Positions 7,708 through 15,900 of a stretch of 37,120 nt of DNA are shown piece by piece (within the stretch, counting starts at the first letter, position 1; each line of letters opens with the position of its first letter). The translations under genes were made by a program, and so were the position numbers. The DNA is from Achromobacter sp. Marseille-Q4962 (GTDB lineage: Bacteria > Pseudomonadota > Gammaproteobacteria > Burkholderiales > Burkholderiaceae_B), in the NCBI RefSeq assembly GCF_943737005.1, contig NZ_CALSFU010000027.1, forward strand, positions 1-37,120, in the 5' to 3' direction. The notes beneath the pieces are model-generated. The model saw only the letters and a program-made list of their open reading frames with translations, did not search any database and was not told where the DNA came from.

Positions 7708-9255
7708 ATGCATATGGCCCCGCGCGTCCTGACCGCCCTGCTCTGCGCCGCCCTGCTGGGCGGCTGCGCCCTGCCGTCCCTGGAGAACCGCAGCGTGTCG
7801 CAGGCGCTCTCCGACGACCAGGCCGCCGCCACGCCCCTGGGCCAGGCCGTCGCGCCCCAGACCGGCGCGCACCCGGGCGAGTCGGGCATCCTGGCGCTGT
7901 CCGACCCGCGCGAAGCCTTTGCCGCGCGCATGCTGCTGGCGCAGGCGGCCCGCCGCAGCCTGGACGTGCAGTACTACATCTGGCGCGGCGACATGACGGG
8001 CACCCTGCTGCTGGAGGCCCTGCACGAAGCCGCCGACCGCGGCGTGCGCGTGCGCCTGCTGCTCGACGACAACGGCACGAACGGCCTGGACGACAGGCTG
8101 GCCGCGCTGGAGGCGCACCCCAACATCGAGGTGCGGCTCTACAACCCCTTCGTGCTGCGCCGGCCCAAGGCGCTGGGATTTCTGGCCGACTTCCCGCGCC
8201 TGAACCGCCGCATGCACAACAAATCGTTCACGGCGGACAACCGGGCCACCATCATCGGCGGGCGCAACGTAGGCGACGAATATTTCGGCGCCGCCAGCGG
8301 CGTGCAGTTCACCGACCTGGACGTGCTGGCCATCGGCGCCGTCGTCGGCGACGTATCTTCCGACTTCGACCGCTACTGGGCCAGCGACTCGGCCTATCCG
8401 CTGGACCGCATCGTCTCGCGCGCCGCGCCGGCCGGCGCGCTCGATGCGCTCGAAAGCGACGCGCACCGCATCGAGCGCTCGCCCGAGGCGGCCGGCTATG
8501 CGCGCGCGCTGCGCGAGCTGCCTTTCATCCATCAGCTGCTGCGCGGCGAACTGCCGCTGGAATGGGCCAGGACGCGCATGGTGAGCGACGATCCGCGCAA
8601 GACGCTGGGCGCCGCGCCGGCGCAGGCCATGCTGCCGCACCAGCTGCACGACATCGTCGGCACGCCGCGCACGGTGCTGGAGCTGGTGTCGCCGTATTTC
8701 GTGCCCACGGCCTCCGGCACGGCGAGCTTCGCCCGCCTGGCCCGCGACGGCGTGCGCATACGCATCCTCACCAACGCGCTGGAAGCCACCGACGTGGCCG
8801 TCGTGCATTCGGGATATGCGCGCCGCCGCGAAGAACTGCTGCGCGCGGGCGTGGAGCTGTACGAAATGAAGGGCAATGCCCAGGGCGAAAGCGCCTCCGG
8901 CCCCGGCCCCTTCGGCAGCTCGGGCTCCAGCCTGCACGCCAAGACCTTTGCCGTGGACAGCCAGCGCGTCTTCGTCGGATCTTTCAATTTCGATCCGCGT
9001 TCGGCCCGCTTCAATACCGAGCTGGGCTTCGTGATCGACAGTCCCGCGCTGGCGCGGCGCATCGACCACGCTTTCGAGAACGACATTCCGGCGGCCGCGT
9101 ACCGCGTCTGCCTGGACGAACGGGGCTCGCTGTACTGGCGGGAACCCCTGCCGGACGGCACCGCCATCCGCCACGACACCGAACCCGGCACCACGGTCTG
9201 GCAGCGCTTCATCGTCTGGTTCGTTTCGCTGCTGCCGGTGGAATCGCTGCTCTGA
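7708..9255 (+). CDS. Phospholipase D-like lipoprotein, ClsC/cardiolipin synthase type
   Basis: 515 residues with a signal peptide and lipobox LLGGC, so probably lipid-anchored in the envelope. It has two HKD motifs: HNKSFTAD with His170, Lys172 and Asp177, and HAKTFAVD with His410, Lys412 and Asp417. Each is followed by the expected GG/GSFN stretch (IIGGRN and FVGSFNFDPRS). This arrangement fits the ClsC/YmdC branch of cardiolipin synthases, which transfer phosphatidyl groups between phospholipids, though a hydrolytic phospholipase role cannot be excluded. A second in-frame ATG at 7714 is an equally plausible start. E. coli ClsC needs a YmdB partner, and no such gene is adjacent here. Confidence 0.87.
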   Translation: MHMAPRVLTALLCAALLGGCALPSLENRSVSQALSDDQAAATPLGQAVAPQTGAHPGESGILALSDPREAFAARMLLAQAARRSLDVQYYIWRGDMTGTLLLEALHEAADRGVRVRLLLDDNGTNGLDDRLAALEAHPNIEVRLYNPFVLRRPKALGFLADFPRLNRRMHNKSFTADNRATIIGGRNVGDEYFGAASGVQFTDLDVLAIGAVVGDVSSDFDRYWASDSAYPLDRIVSRAAPAGALDALESDAHRIERSPEAAGYARALRELPFIHQLLRGELPLEWARTRMVSDDPRKTLGAAPAQAMLPHQLHDIVGTPRTVLELVSPYFVPTASGTASFARLARDGVRIRILTNALEATDVAVVHSGYARRREELLRAGVELYEMKGNAQGESASGPGPFGSSGSSLHAKTFAVDSQRVFVGSFNFDPRSARFNTELGFVIDSPALARRIDHAFENDIPAAAYRVCLDERGSLYWREPLPDGTAIRHDTEPGTTVWQRFIVWFVSLLPVESLL

Positions 9256-9340
9256 CCCTCGGCCGCGCAAATTCCGGAGCGCGGGCGCGCCCGTCCCGGC
9301 GTAGACTGGCGATTCCGGCTGCCCTCGCCTTTTCCGCGCC

Positions 9341-10024
9341 ATGCCCGCAGGCCCCTCCGCCAATCTCGAACTGTTCGGCTCGCTCGACGCCCCCGGCGGC
9401 GCCGCGCCCGGCGCGCAAACGCGCATGGGCAGGCAGGCCTGGATCCTGCGCGGCCTGGCGCTGCCCGTGACGGACGCGCTGCTGCGCGGCGTGGACGAGG
9501 TGCTGCGGCAGGCCCCGTTGCGGCATATGCTCACGCCCGGCGGCCGGCGCATGTCGGTGGCGCTCACCAATTGCGGCGCGCTGGGCTGGACGTCGGACGA
9601 ACACGGCTACCGCTACACGCGCACCGATCCGTTGTCCGGCAACCCCTGGCCTGCCATGCCGGCCGCCTTCGCCGAGCTGGCGCGCCTGGCGGCGCAACGG
9701 GCCGGCTTCGCCGGCTTCGAACCGGACGCCTGCCCGCTCAACCGTTACGAACCCGGCTCCCGCCTGAGCCTGCACCAGGACCGCAACGAGCGCGACATGG
9801 ACGCGCCCATCGTGTCCGTATCGCTGGGCATGGCGGCGGTATTCCTGTTCGGAGGCCATGCCCGGACCGACCCCGCGCAGCGGCATCCCCTGTTTCATGG
9901 CGACGTGGCGGTCTGGGGCGGCGTGGACCGCCTGCGCTATCACGGCGTGCTCCCGGTCAAGGACAGGCCGCATCCGGTGCTGGGCAGCCGTCGCATCAAC
10001 TTCACACTGCGCAAGGCGGGCTGA
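9341..10024 (+). CDS. alkB: Alpha-ketoglutarate-dependent DNA repair dioxygenase AlkB
   Basis: 227 residues, close to the family length of about 215. AlkB uses Fe(II), O2 and 2-oxoglutarate to remove methyl groups from 1-methyladenine and 3-methylcytosine in DNA. The iron ligands are visible as HQD (His145, Asp147) and His201 in RLRYHGV, and the 2-oxoglutarate-binding Arg residues sit in SRRINFTLR at the C-terminus. The substrate-side segment MSVALTNCGALGWTSDEHGY and NRYEPGSRLSLHQDRNE are typical of true AlkB rather than general dioxygenases. It follows the phospholipase D-like gene by 85 bp and is not beside an ada gene. Its stop faces the MgtC-family gene 31 bp away. Confidence 0.92.
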   Translation: MPAGPSANLELFGSLDAPGGAAPGAQTRMGRQAWILRGLALPVTDALLRGVDEVLRQAPLRHMLTPGGRRMSVALTNCGALGWTSDEHGYRYTRTDPLSGNPWPAMPAAFAELARLAAQRAGFAGFEPDACPLNRYEPGSRLSLHQDRNERDMDAPIVSVSLGMAAVFLFGGHARTDPAQRHPLFHGDVAVWGGVDRLRYHGVLPVKDRPHPVLGSRRINFTLRKAG

Positions 10025-10055
10025 GCCGGGCACGCCCCCGACTGGCCGGCGCACG

Positions 10056-10589
10056 CTAGGGCCGCTTGCGCCCGCCGTCCGCGCCGTCCGTCGCGCGCGG
10101 CTCGCCGTGCGTCCCGATGCGCATCTCGGCGCGCCGCAGCACGGCCAGCACAAACAGCGCGATGAGCGTGCTGGCGACGGCCGTGGCCTCGCGGCCCATG
10201 CCCGCCGCCACGCCGATGGCCGCCGTCATCCAGATGCTGGCCGAGGTGGTGAGGCCCTTGATCTCGCGCTCGCCGCCGAGCTTGATGATGGCCCCGGCGC
10301 CCAGAAAGCCGATGCCCGCGATGACGCCCTGCAGCACGCGGCTCAGGTCGCCCACCTGCATGCCGCCCTGCAGCGGCACCAGCACGAAAATCGCCGCCCC
10401 CAGGGCCACCAGCATATGGGTGCGCAGGCCGGCGGCCTTGCCCTTGCTCTCGCGTTCGAAACCCAGCAGGCCGCCCAGCAGCACGGCCATGCCCAGGCGC
10501 AGCACGATGCGGGTCGCCTCGCCCCAGTCCGGGATGTCGGCGAATTCGCTGCGCGCGGCGGACCAGATTTCCAGCCAGATTTCCTGCAT
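10056..10589 (-). CDS. MgtC/SapB-family membrane protein
   Basis: 177 residues from ATG at 10589, which follows a CGAGG ribosome binding site; the longer frame to 10739 overlaps the neighbouring gene and is unlikely. After a short soluble start come about four or five membrane segments with the family signature: GGLLGFERESKGKAAGLRTH, then ALGAAIFVLVPLQ, then GVIAGIGFLGAGAIIK, then GLTTSASIWMTAAIGVAAGM. The conserved ER and the GLRTH/GLTTSA stretches mark MgtC/SapB. Relatives modulate F1Fo ATP synthase and help survival in low Mg2+ in intracellular pathogens, but many environmental members have no known role. The C-terminal soluble domain of virulence MgtC is absent; only a short Arg-rich tail is present. 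Confidence 0.88.
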   Translation of the reverse strand: MQEIWLEIWSAARSEFADIPDWGEATRIVLRLGMAVLLGGLLGFERESKGKAAGLRTHMLVALGAAIFVLVPLQGGMQVGDLSRVLQGVIAGIGFLGAGAIIKLGGEREIKGLTTSASIWMTAAIGVAAGMGREATAVASTLIALFVLAVLRRAEMRIGTHGEPRATDGADGGRKRP

Positions 10590-10668
10590 GGGGCGCATCC
10601 TCGGAAACGGGTATGGCCAGCATACCAAGCCGGCCGGGCCGCCGCCACGGCGCGCCCCGGGCGCGGAC

Positions 10669-11358
10669 TCAGCGGCCGGCGCCCCAGCCCGCCAGCAGCC
10701 CGGGCAGTTCGTCCATGTGGCGGAACACGTGCGCCACACCCGCCTCGCGCAGCGCCCGCGCGCTGCTGTGTCCGCAGGTGTCGGGGCTGTAGCCGAACAC
10801 CGTCGCGCCCGCGGCCACGCCGGCCGTGGCGCCCGTCACCGTGTCCTCGACGACCGCGCAGCGCGCCGGGTCGGCGCCCAGCGCCCGCGCGGCGGCCAGA
10901 TACACGTCCGGATGCGGCTTGCTGCGCGGCAGGTCCTGGCCGCTGTATACGTGCGCGCCGAAACACTCGGCCAGGCCCACTTTGCGCAGCTGCAGCCCGA
11001 CCTTGCGCAGATCGGCCCCGGACGCCACCGCGATGCGCCCGCCGGCCGCCTCGCGCACGGCGCGCACGGCCTGCGGGGCGCCAGGGACTTCCACCAGCTC
11101 GCGGTCCAGCGCGGCATTGCGGCGCGCCCGGAACGCCTCGAACCATTCCGGCCCCGGGCGCTTGCCGGTGCGGCTCTCGATGAGCGGCAGCTCGTCGCGC
11201 ACGGCTTTTCCGGTGAAAATGCGCAAGGTTTCCTGCAGGCTGACCGCCCAGCCCAGCTCGTTGAGCATCTCGGCCAGCACGCGGTTGGTAATGGGCTCGG
11301 AATCGACCAGCACGCCGTCGCAGTCGAAGAGCACGGCGTCAAAAGGAAAATCGCGCAT
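10669..11358 (-). CDS. HAD-superfamily phosphatase (subfamily IA, YieH/beta-phosphoglucomutase-like)
   Basis: 229 residues with all four HAD motifs: I, FDCDGVLVDSEP with the nucleophile Asp near residue 11; II, the Ser of VASGADL; III, Lys in RSKPHPDVY; IV, VVEDTVTGATAG. The helical cap between motifs I and II is type C1. Relatives dephosphorylate small sugar or nucleotide phosphates, for example 6-phosphogluconate for E. coli YieH, or are beta-phosphoglucomutases; substrate cannot be set from sequence. I chose ATG at 11358 because homology begins at once (MRDFPFDAVLFD), although no good ribosome binding site is seen. It is upstream of the MgtC-family gene on the same strand, with a gap of about 80 bp. 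Confidence 0.87.
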   Translation of the reverse strand: MRDFPFDAVLFDCDGVLVDSEPITNRVLAEMLNELGWAVSLQETLRIFTGKAVRDELPLIESRTGKRPGPEWFEAFRARRNAALDRELVEVPGAPQAVRAVREAAGGRIAVASGADLRKVGLQLRKVGLAECFGAHVYSGQDLPRSKPHPDVYLAAARALGADPARCAVVEDTVTGATAGVAAGATVFGYSPDTCGHSSARALREAGVAHVFRHMDELPGLLAGWGAGR

Positions 11359-11486
11359 CGTGGGGGAATATCGAAAACATGCCTGAAGGCCACAAGCATA
11401 CTGCAGCGCCGTCTTCGGCCCCGCCCGCGACGCCGCGCGGCTGCCCGGCTGGCTGCCGCTGCCGGCCGCGGCGCAGGCCGGCGCCC

Positions 11487-11729
11487 CTACTCCTCCGACT
11501 CCCACTGCGGCGGCGCGGAGCGCAGCGATTCCAGATGCCGCTCGGCCTCTTCGCGCTCCAGCGCCGGCGGCAGCGCGCGCCACCCCACTACCGCCCCCTG
11601 CCCATTGGCCGGCAGCCAGCCCAGGGCGCTGTACAGCGTTACGGCAATGTCGCCGGTATCGAAGCGCGTTTCGTAGTATCCATGCCGCTGCGGCGCGGTG
11701 TCGCCGGAAACCCAGTCCCTTTGTTTCAT
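11487..11729 (-). CDS. Small hypothetical protein
   Basis: 80 residues starting MKQRDWVSGDTAPQRHGYYE at the ATG at 11729, with AAGGAG 8 bases upstream. The protein is soluble, with a Trp- and aromatic-rich N-terminal half (YYETRF, LYSALGWLP, VVGWRALP) and an acidic helical C-terminus (LEREEAERHLESL) ending QWESEE. I do not recognise the family. The good ribosome binding site, sensible amino-acid mix and gene-sized gap around it support a real gene. It lies upstream of the HAD gene on the same strand, 128 bp away. Confidence 0.65.
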   Translation of the reverse strand: MKQRDWVSGDTAPQRHGYYETRFDTGDIAVTLYSALGWLPANGQGAVVGWRALPPALEREEAERHLESLRSAPPQWESEE

Positions 11730-11979
11730 GCGCTTCTCCTTCAAGGCCGCCGCCCTTGCGCCCACCCCGCACGCAGCGGCTTTATCCATGCAAACGGCCT
11801 CGATGACAAGATGCGCCCCGGCGCGCAATCCGGATAGAGGATTATCCCTAAGGCCGCGCGCCGCCGCGTTCCCGCGCGGCCGTCTACACACCCTCGCACA
11901 CTGTTACGTCCGCTCCGCGCGGCCTCTGATACCGTAAATCCATGGCCGGCGCCGCCGCGGCCCGGCGCTTCGTGGAGAT

Positions 11980-13047
11980 ATGCCTGTGACCCGTCGCTCC
12001 GAGTGTTCGCCGCCCTTTGGCGTGATCCCCCCCTATCTGCTCGACCGCCTCGCGCGGCACGCGGATTCGCGGCTGTCCATGCCCGCGGTCAAGACGCTCA
12101 TCATCGACCAGCAGCACGTGGGATTGCGGGCGCACCAGACCGGAGCGCCGCGTCCGTCCGTTGCGATGCAGCAGGCCGCGCCCGAGGGCACGCCGCGCCG
12201 GTCGGTGCACGACGCCGGAAACAGCACCACCCTGCCCGGCAAGCTGGCGCGCGCCGAGGGCGCGCCGCCCACCGGCGACGCGGCAGTGGACGAGGCCTAC
12301 GACCACCTGGGCGACACCTACCGTTTCTATCGCGAGGCCTATGGCCGCGACTCCATCGACGGCAAGGGCCTGCCGCTGGTGGGCAGCGTGCACTACGGCG
12401 AGGACTACGACAACGCCTTCTGGAACGGCGCACAGATGGTGTTCGGCGACGGCGACGGCGTGGTCTTTAACCGCTTCACGCTGGCTGCCGACGTCATCGG
12501 CCACGAACTCACGCATGGGGTCATCGACGCCGAGGCGGCCCTGGTCTACCGGGGCCAGTCGGGCGCCCTCAACGAATCGCTGTGCGACGTCTTCGGGTCG
12601 ATGGTCAAGCAGTATGCGCTGGGCCAGACGGCCAGGCAGGCCGACTGGCTCATCGGCGCCGGGCTCTTTACCTCCAGGGTGAAGGCGCGCGCACTGCGCT
12701 CCATGGCCGAACCGGGCACCGCCTACGACGACCCCGCGCTGGGCAAGGATCCGCAGCCCGCCCACATGGACGGCTATGTCGAAACCACGGACGACAACGG
12801 CGGCGTCCACATCAATTCCGGCATTCCGAACCGCGCGTTCTACCTGGCCGCCACCGCGCTGGACGGCCACGCCTGGACCTCGGCCGGCCGCGTCTGGTAC
12901 GACACGCTGTGCGACCGGCGTCTGGACAAGAATGCCGATTTCAGCGCTTTTGCGCGCCTGACGGTGGACGTGGCCGGTGCGGGTCACGGCGCCGCGGTGC
13001 AACAGGCGGTCGCCCGCGCTTGGGCGGCCGTGGGAGTGCCGACATGA
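11980..13047 (+). CDS. M4-family metallopeptidase, protealysin-like
   Basis: 355 residues. The zinc site is HELTH (His175, Glu176, His179) with the third ligand Glu199 in NESLCDVFG, and the transition-state His277 is in GGVHINSGIPN, all as in thermolysin. There is no signal peptide, and the N-terminus has PPYLLDRLA, the mark of the short protealysin propeptide, so this is probably a cytoplasmic proenzyme that self-processes. The ATG at 11980 lies only 2 bases after GGAG; the in-frame GTG at 11986 has better spacing and may be the true start. The stop overlaps the next gene as ATGA, and that gene looks like the matching inhibitor. The mature domain is about 260 residues, shorter than secreted thermolysins. 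Confidence 0.92.
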   Translation: MPVTRRSECSPPFGVIPPYLLDRLARHADSRLSMPAVKTLIIDQQHVGLRAHQTGAPRPSVAMQQAAPEGTPRRSVHDAGNSTTLPGKLARAEGAPPTGDAAVDEAYDHLGDTYRFYREAYGRDSIDGKGLPLVGSVHYGEDYDNAFWNGAQMVFGDGDGVVFNRFTLAADVIGHELTHGVIDAEAALVYRGQSGALNESLCDVFGSMVKQYALGQTARQADWLIGAGLFTSRVKARALRSMAEPGTAYDDPALGKDPQPAHMDGYVETTDDNGGVHINSGIPNRAFYLAATALDGHAWTSAGRVWYDTLCDRRLDKNADFSAFARLTVDVAGAGHGAAVQQAVARAWAAVGVPT

Positions 13048-13400
13048 TTTCCTTGCCCCCCCTGGACCTGGCCTCGCTGGTGCGCGTGTCGCGCGAGGGC
13101 GGCCTGGCTCCGATTCCCGCCCTGTCCGCGCCGCGCAGCATCGACCTGGTCGCCTGTCCGCCGGGCGTGCGGGAAGAAGTGTGCGACGCCGTGCGCAACG
13201 CCGCTCCGCATGCCGCGCAGGAGGGCAGCCATGCCCGCGGCGGCGACCAGCGCTACTTCCGCATCGAGGTGATCTACGGCGACGCGGCGCTGGCGTCGAT
13301 CAAGTTCGACGTGCCGGAAGAGCAGACCCCCGCCACGCTGGTAAAGCTGTGGCGCGAATACGCGCCGCCCGGGCCAGGCGCGGGCGGCGACGAAAAGTAG
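13044..13400 (+). CDS. Probable emfourin (protealysin inhibitor)
   Basis: 118 residues, translationally coupled to the M4 peptidase through ATGA. It has no signal peptide or membrane segment. Visible elements are an N-terminal LVRVSREGGLAPIP strand region, a central stretch LPSLVACPPGVREEV-like (read here as IDLVACPPGVREEVCDAV), and a C-terminal FRIEVIYGDAALASIKFDVP followed by PATLVKLWREYAP. Emfourin of Serratia proteamaculans is a small protein encoded beside protealysin that blocks it, and co-operon placement is a hallmark of that family. I infer that this protein keeps the cytoplasmic peptidase in check. The call rests on context, size and general resemblance, not on an alignment. Confidence 0.7.
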   Translation: MISLPPLDLASLVRVSREGGLAPIPALSAPRSIDLVACPPGVREEVCDAVRNAAPHAAQEGSHARGGDQRYFRIEVIYGDAALASIKFDVPEEQTPATLVKLWREYAPPGPGAGGDEK

Positions 13401-13430
13401 AGCGTCGCGGCCCCGCCGCGCCGCCGGGAC

Positions 13431-14417
13431 TCACTGTGTCCTGAGCCCGCCGTCGCGCGTCTTCCACAGCGAGAACAGCACGCCGCCGGCGATGAGCCCG
13501 AACGTGACCGACAGCGACACCGCGGGCGGGATCTTGCCGATGAAGCCCACCAGGAAGATCTTCGCGCCGATAAACACCAGCACCAGCGACAGCGCATACT
13601 TCAGGTAGTGGAAACGATGGATCATCGCGGCCAGGGCGAAATACAGCGCGCGCAGGCCCAGGATGGCGAAGATGTTGCTGGTGTACACGAGGAACGGATC
13701 GGTGGTGATGGCGAAAATGGCCGGCACCGAATCCACCGCGAACAGCAGGTCCACGAATTCGATCAGCACCAGCGCCAGCAGCAGCGGCGTGGCCCAGCGC
13801 ACCGGACGGCCGGTGGACGGATCGGGCTCGCGCACCCAGAACGCGTTGCCGCGCAGCCCCTCGGTGACGCGCATGCGGCGCTTGAGGAATTTCAGGATGG
13901 GGTTGGACGCGATGTCGGGCTCCTGGTCCGCGATCATCCACATCTTCACGCCGGTAAAGGCCAGGAAGGCGCCGAACACGTACAGCAGCCAGCCGAAATT
14001 GCTGACCAGGGCCGCGCCCAGGCCGATCATGACGGCGCGCAGCACGATCACGCCCAGGATGCCCCAGAACAGCACGCGGTGCTGGTAGCGGCGCGGAATG
14101 GCGAAGAACGAAAAGATCAGCGCGATGACGAACACGTTGTCCAGCGAGAGCGACTTCTCGATCAGAAAGCCCGTGTAGTAGGCCATGCCGCTGGCCGGGC
14201 CCATCTGCCACCAGACCCAGGCGCCGAAGACCAGCGCCGCGCAGATGTAGCCCGCCGAGAGCAGCAGGCTCTCGCGCACGCCGATCTCGCGCTCTTCTCG
14301 GTGCAGCACGCCCAGGTCGAAGGCCAGCAGCGAGACGACCACGCCCAGGAACAGCAGCCAGCTCCAGGCGGGCGTGCCCAGGAAATCGGATCCGAAAAAC
14401 GCCATCAATGCATCCAT
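13431..14417 (-). CDS. TerC/Alx-family membrane protein
   Basis: 328 residues, about nine membrane helices. TerC signatures are clear: FLIEKSLSLDNVFVIALIFS in the first half and LLLALVLIEFVDLLFAVDSV in the second, each with the conserved acidic residues in the membrane (EKSLSLDN and EFVDLLFAVDS). Relatives include E. coli Alx and tellurite-resistance TerC; recent work ties them to Mn2+ export and metal loading of secreted proteins. ATG at 14417 follows GGGGGA. Only 108 bp separate it from the divergent nhaR-like gene, and I see no yybP-ykoY-type manganese riboswitch in that space. It ends 31 bp from the emfourin gene, stop to stop. Confidence 0.92.
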   Translation of the reverse strand: MDALMAFFGSDFLGTPAWSWLLFLGVVVSLLAFDLGVLHREEREIGVRESLLLSAGYICAALVFGAWVWWQMGPASGMAYYTGFLIEKSLSLDNVFVIALIFSFFAIPRRYQHRVLFWGILGVIVLRAVMIGLGAALVSNFGWLLYVFGAFLAFTGVKMWMIADQEPDIASNPILKFLKRRMRVTEGLRGNAFWVREPDPSTGRPVRWATPLLLALVLIEFVDLLFAVDSVPAIFAITTDPFLVYTSNIFAILGLRALYFALAAMIHRFHYLKYALSLVLVFIGAKIFLVGFIGKIPPAVSLSVTFGLIAGGVLFSLWKTRDGGLRTQ

Positions 14418-14493
14418 GGCTAATTCCCCCTGAATGAAAAGGCCTCATGATGCGCACGGATTCCGCTCGGATAAATCAGCCTGAAATTGAATT

Positions 14494-14516
14494 AAGCTTC
14501 GAAAAAACCGAAGCTT
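14494..14516. promoter_or_regulatory. LysR-type box between terC and nhaR-like gene
   Basis: AAGCTTCG (14494-14501) and CGAAGCTT (14509-14516) form a perfect 8-bp dyad with a 7-bp centre. Inside it, T at 14499 and A at 14511 give the classic T-N11-A arrangement of LysR-type sites. It ends 9 bp before the regulator ATG at 14526. I infer autoregulation and perhaps control of terC; as RNA it could also form a small hairpin in the nhaR leader. Confidence 0.6.
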
Positions 14517-14525
14517 TGGAATGCC

Positions 14526-15419
14526 ATGCTCAATTACCGCCACCTGTACTATTTCTGGCTGGTCGCCAAGGAAGGCGGCTTTTCGCGCGCGGCGCACCGG
14601 CTGGACATGGCCATCCAGACCATCAGCGCCCAGGTGCGCGAGCTGGAAAAAAGCCTGGGCCACCAGCTCCTGAAGCCCGCCGGCCGCGGCGTGACGCTCA
14701 CGGAGGCGGGCCAGGCGGCCTTCGCACGGGCCGAGGAAATCTTCCAAATCGGGCAGATGCTGCCGCAGGAGGTGCGCGCGGCCGCCACGCGGCCGGTCAT
14801 GCGGCTGGCGGTGGGCCTGTCGGACGGCATCTCCAAGCTGGCGGCGCATGCCCTGCTCGGCCCCGTGCTGGACACGCCCGACCTGCGCCTGACCTGCCAC
14901 GAAGGCGAGTTCGATGAACTGCTGGGGGAACTCGCCCTGCACCACCTCGATCTCGTGCTGGCCGGCGCGAGCGCGCCGGCCAACCCCAATCTGCGGCTCG
15001 TCAGCGACCGCCTCGCCTCCTCTCCGGTGGACTGGCACGGCCCCGCGGCGCTGGTGCGCAAGGCCGCGGTCCGCGAATTTCCCGCCAGCCTGGAATGGCT
15101 GCCGGTGCTGCTGCCCACCGGCCACTCGGTGCTGCGGCAAACGCTGGACCGCTGGTTCGCCGAGCTGGGGGTGCGGCCCAATGTGGTGGGAGAGTTCGAG
15201 GACAGCGCCCTCATGTCGGTGTTCGCCGCGCGCGGGTTGGGCGTGTTTCCCATCAGCCGCCTGGGCGGCGGCGACGTGGGCCTGCTGCGCGGCTTGCGCC
15301 TGCTGGCGCGCAGCGATGCCGTGCACGAGGAAATTCACGCTATCCGCAACCGGCGCGGACAGCGCCATCCGCTGGTCCAGGCCCTGGTGGCCGCCGCGCG
15401 CGCCTCGGCCTATGCCTGA
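14526..15419 (+). CDS. LysR-family regulator, NhaR-like
   Basis: 297 residues. The start MLNYRHLYYFWLVAKEGGF and the helix-turn-helix SRAAHRLDMAIQTISAQVREL closely resemble NhaR, the sodium-responsive activator of the NhaA Na+/H+ antiporter in E. coli. The effector domain starts near residue 93 with LAVGLSDGISKLAAH, also NhaR-like, and LCHEGEFDELLGELALHHLD-type wording is visible around 118-140 as LTCHEGEFDELLGELALHHL. It is divergent from terC, with a perfect dyad between them, and no nhaA is in the window, so its real target may be terC or itself. Two ATGs occur, at 14521 and 14526; only the second is in frame. NhaR-like function is inference from family resemblance. Confidence 0.85.
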   Translation: MLNYRHLYYFWLVAKEGGFSRAAHRLDMAIQTISAQVRELEKSLGHQLLKPAGRGVTLTEAGQAAFARAEEIFQIGQMLPQEVRAAATRPVMRLAVGLSDGISKLAAHALLGPVLDTPDLRLTCHEGEFDELLGELALHHLDLVLAGASAPANPNLRLVSDRLASSPVDWHGPAALVRKAAVREFPASLEWLPVLLPTGHSVLRQTLDRWFAELGVRPNVVGEFEDSALMSVFAARGLGVFPISRLGGGDVGLLRGLRLLARSDAVHEEIHAIRNRRGQRHPLVQALVAAARASAYA

Positions 15420-15501
15420 GCATGCCCGCGGCCGTCCCGTCTGACACGGCCCGCCAATTGGCATATGCTTGGTTCCTCGCGGAACCTCCACGCTGCATGC
15501 C

Positions 15502-15900
15502 ATGAAGAAAATCGTCTGGATCGTCTTTGCCGTGCTCGCGGCGCTCTGGACCGGGCTGATCGTGCTAGCCACCCGGCTCACCCAGTGGGCGCTCGCCGCC
15601 GTGGCCGACGCCCGGGTGCCCGACGCCGCGCTGGCCGGCCCAGCCTGGGGCGTGCCGCCCGAGGCGTCCGGCTGGCTCTCGCCGGAATTCATGCACTCCT
15701 TGCAGGCCGCCATGCTGTATGCGGCGCAAACCCTCAACCACCTGCTGCCCGCCGCCGCCAGCCTGGCGCCCTGGCTGACGGCCCTGGCCTGGCTCTTCTG
15801 GGGGCTGGTCATGGCCTGCCTGCTGGTCCTGGCCCTGGTCCTGCACTGGCTCGCCGGCCGCAACGCCGCGGCCTCCGCCAACCGGCAGGTAACGCCATGA
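15502..15900 (+). CDS. Hypothetical inner-membrane protein
   Basis: 132 residues with two strong hydrophobic segments, about residues 3-25 (VWIVFAVLAALWTGLIVLAT) and 90-118 (WLTALAWLFWGLVMACLLVL). Between them is a roughly 60-residue Ala/Pro-rich loop containing GWLSPEFMHSLQAAMLYAAQ, and the C-terminal tail is short and basic. I do not recognise a named family; similar small proteins seem conserved in Bordetella/Achromobacter. ATG at 15502 starts a plausible MKK membrane segment. The stop overlaps the next gene as ATGA, so the two are translated together and may work together at the envelope. Confidence 0.7.
   Translation: MKKIVWIVFAVLAALWTGLIVLATRLTQWALAAVADARVPDAALAGPAWGVPPEASGWLSPEFMHSLQAAMLYAAQTLNHLLPAAASLAPWLTALAWLFWGLVMACLLVLALVLHWLAGRNAAASANRQVTP

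Noticed and set aside
13401..13430. Terminator hairpin CGCGGC-CCC-GCCGCG between emfourin and terC genes
   Set aside because: A 6-bp GC stem with a 3-base loop and no T run is expected often by chance in DNA of this composition.
14418..14525. Manganese (yybP-ykoY) riboswitch before terC
   Set aside because: The space is only 108 bp shared with a divergent promoter, and I cannot find the conserved paired loops; the only strong element is the LysR-type dyad.
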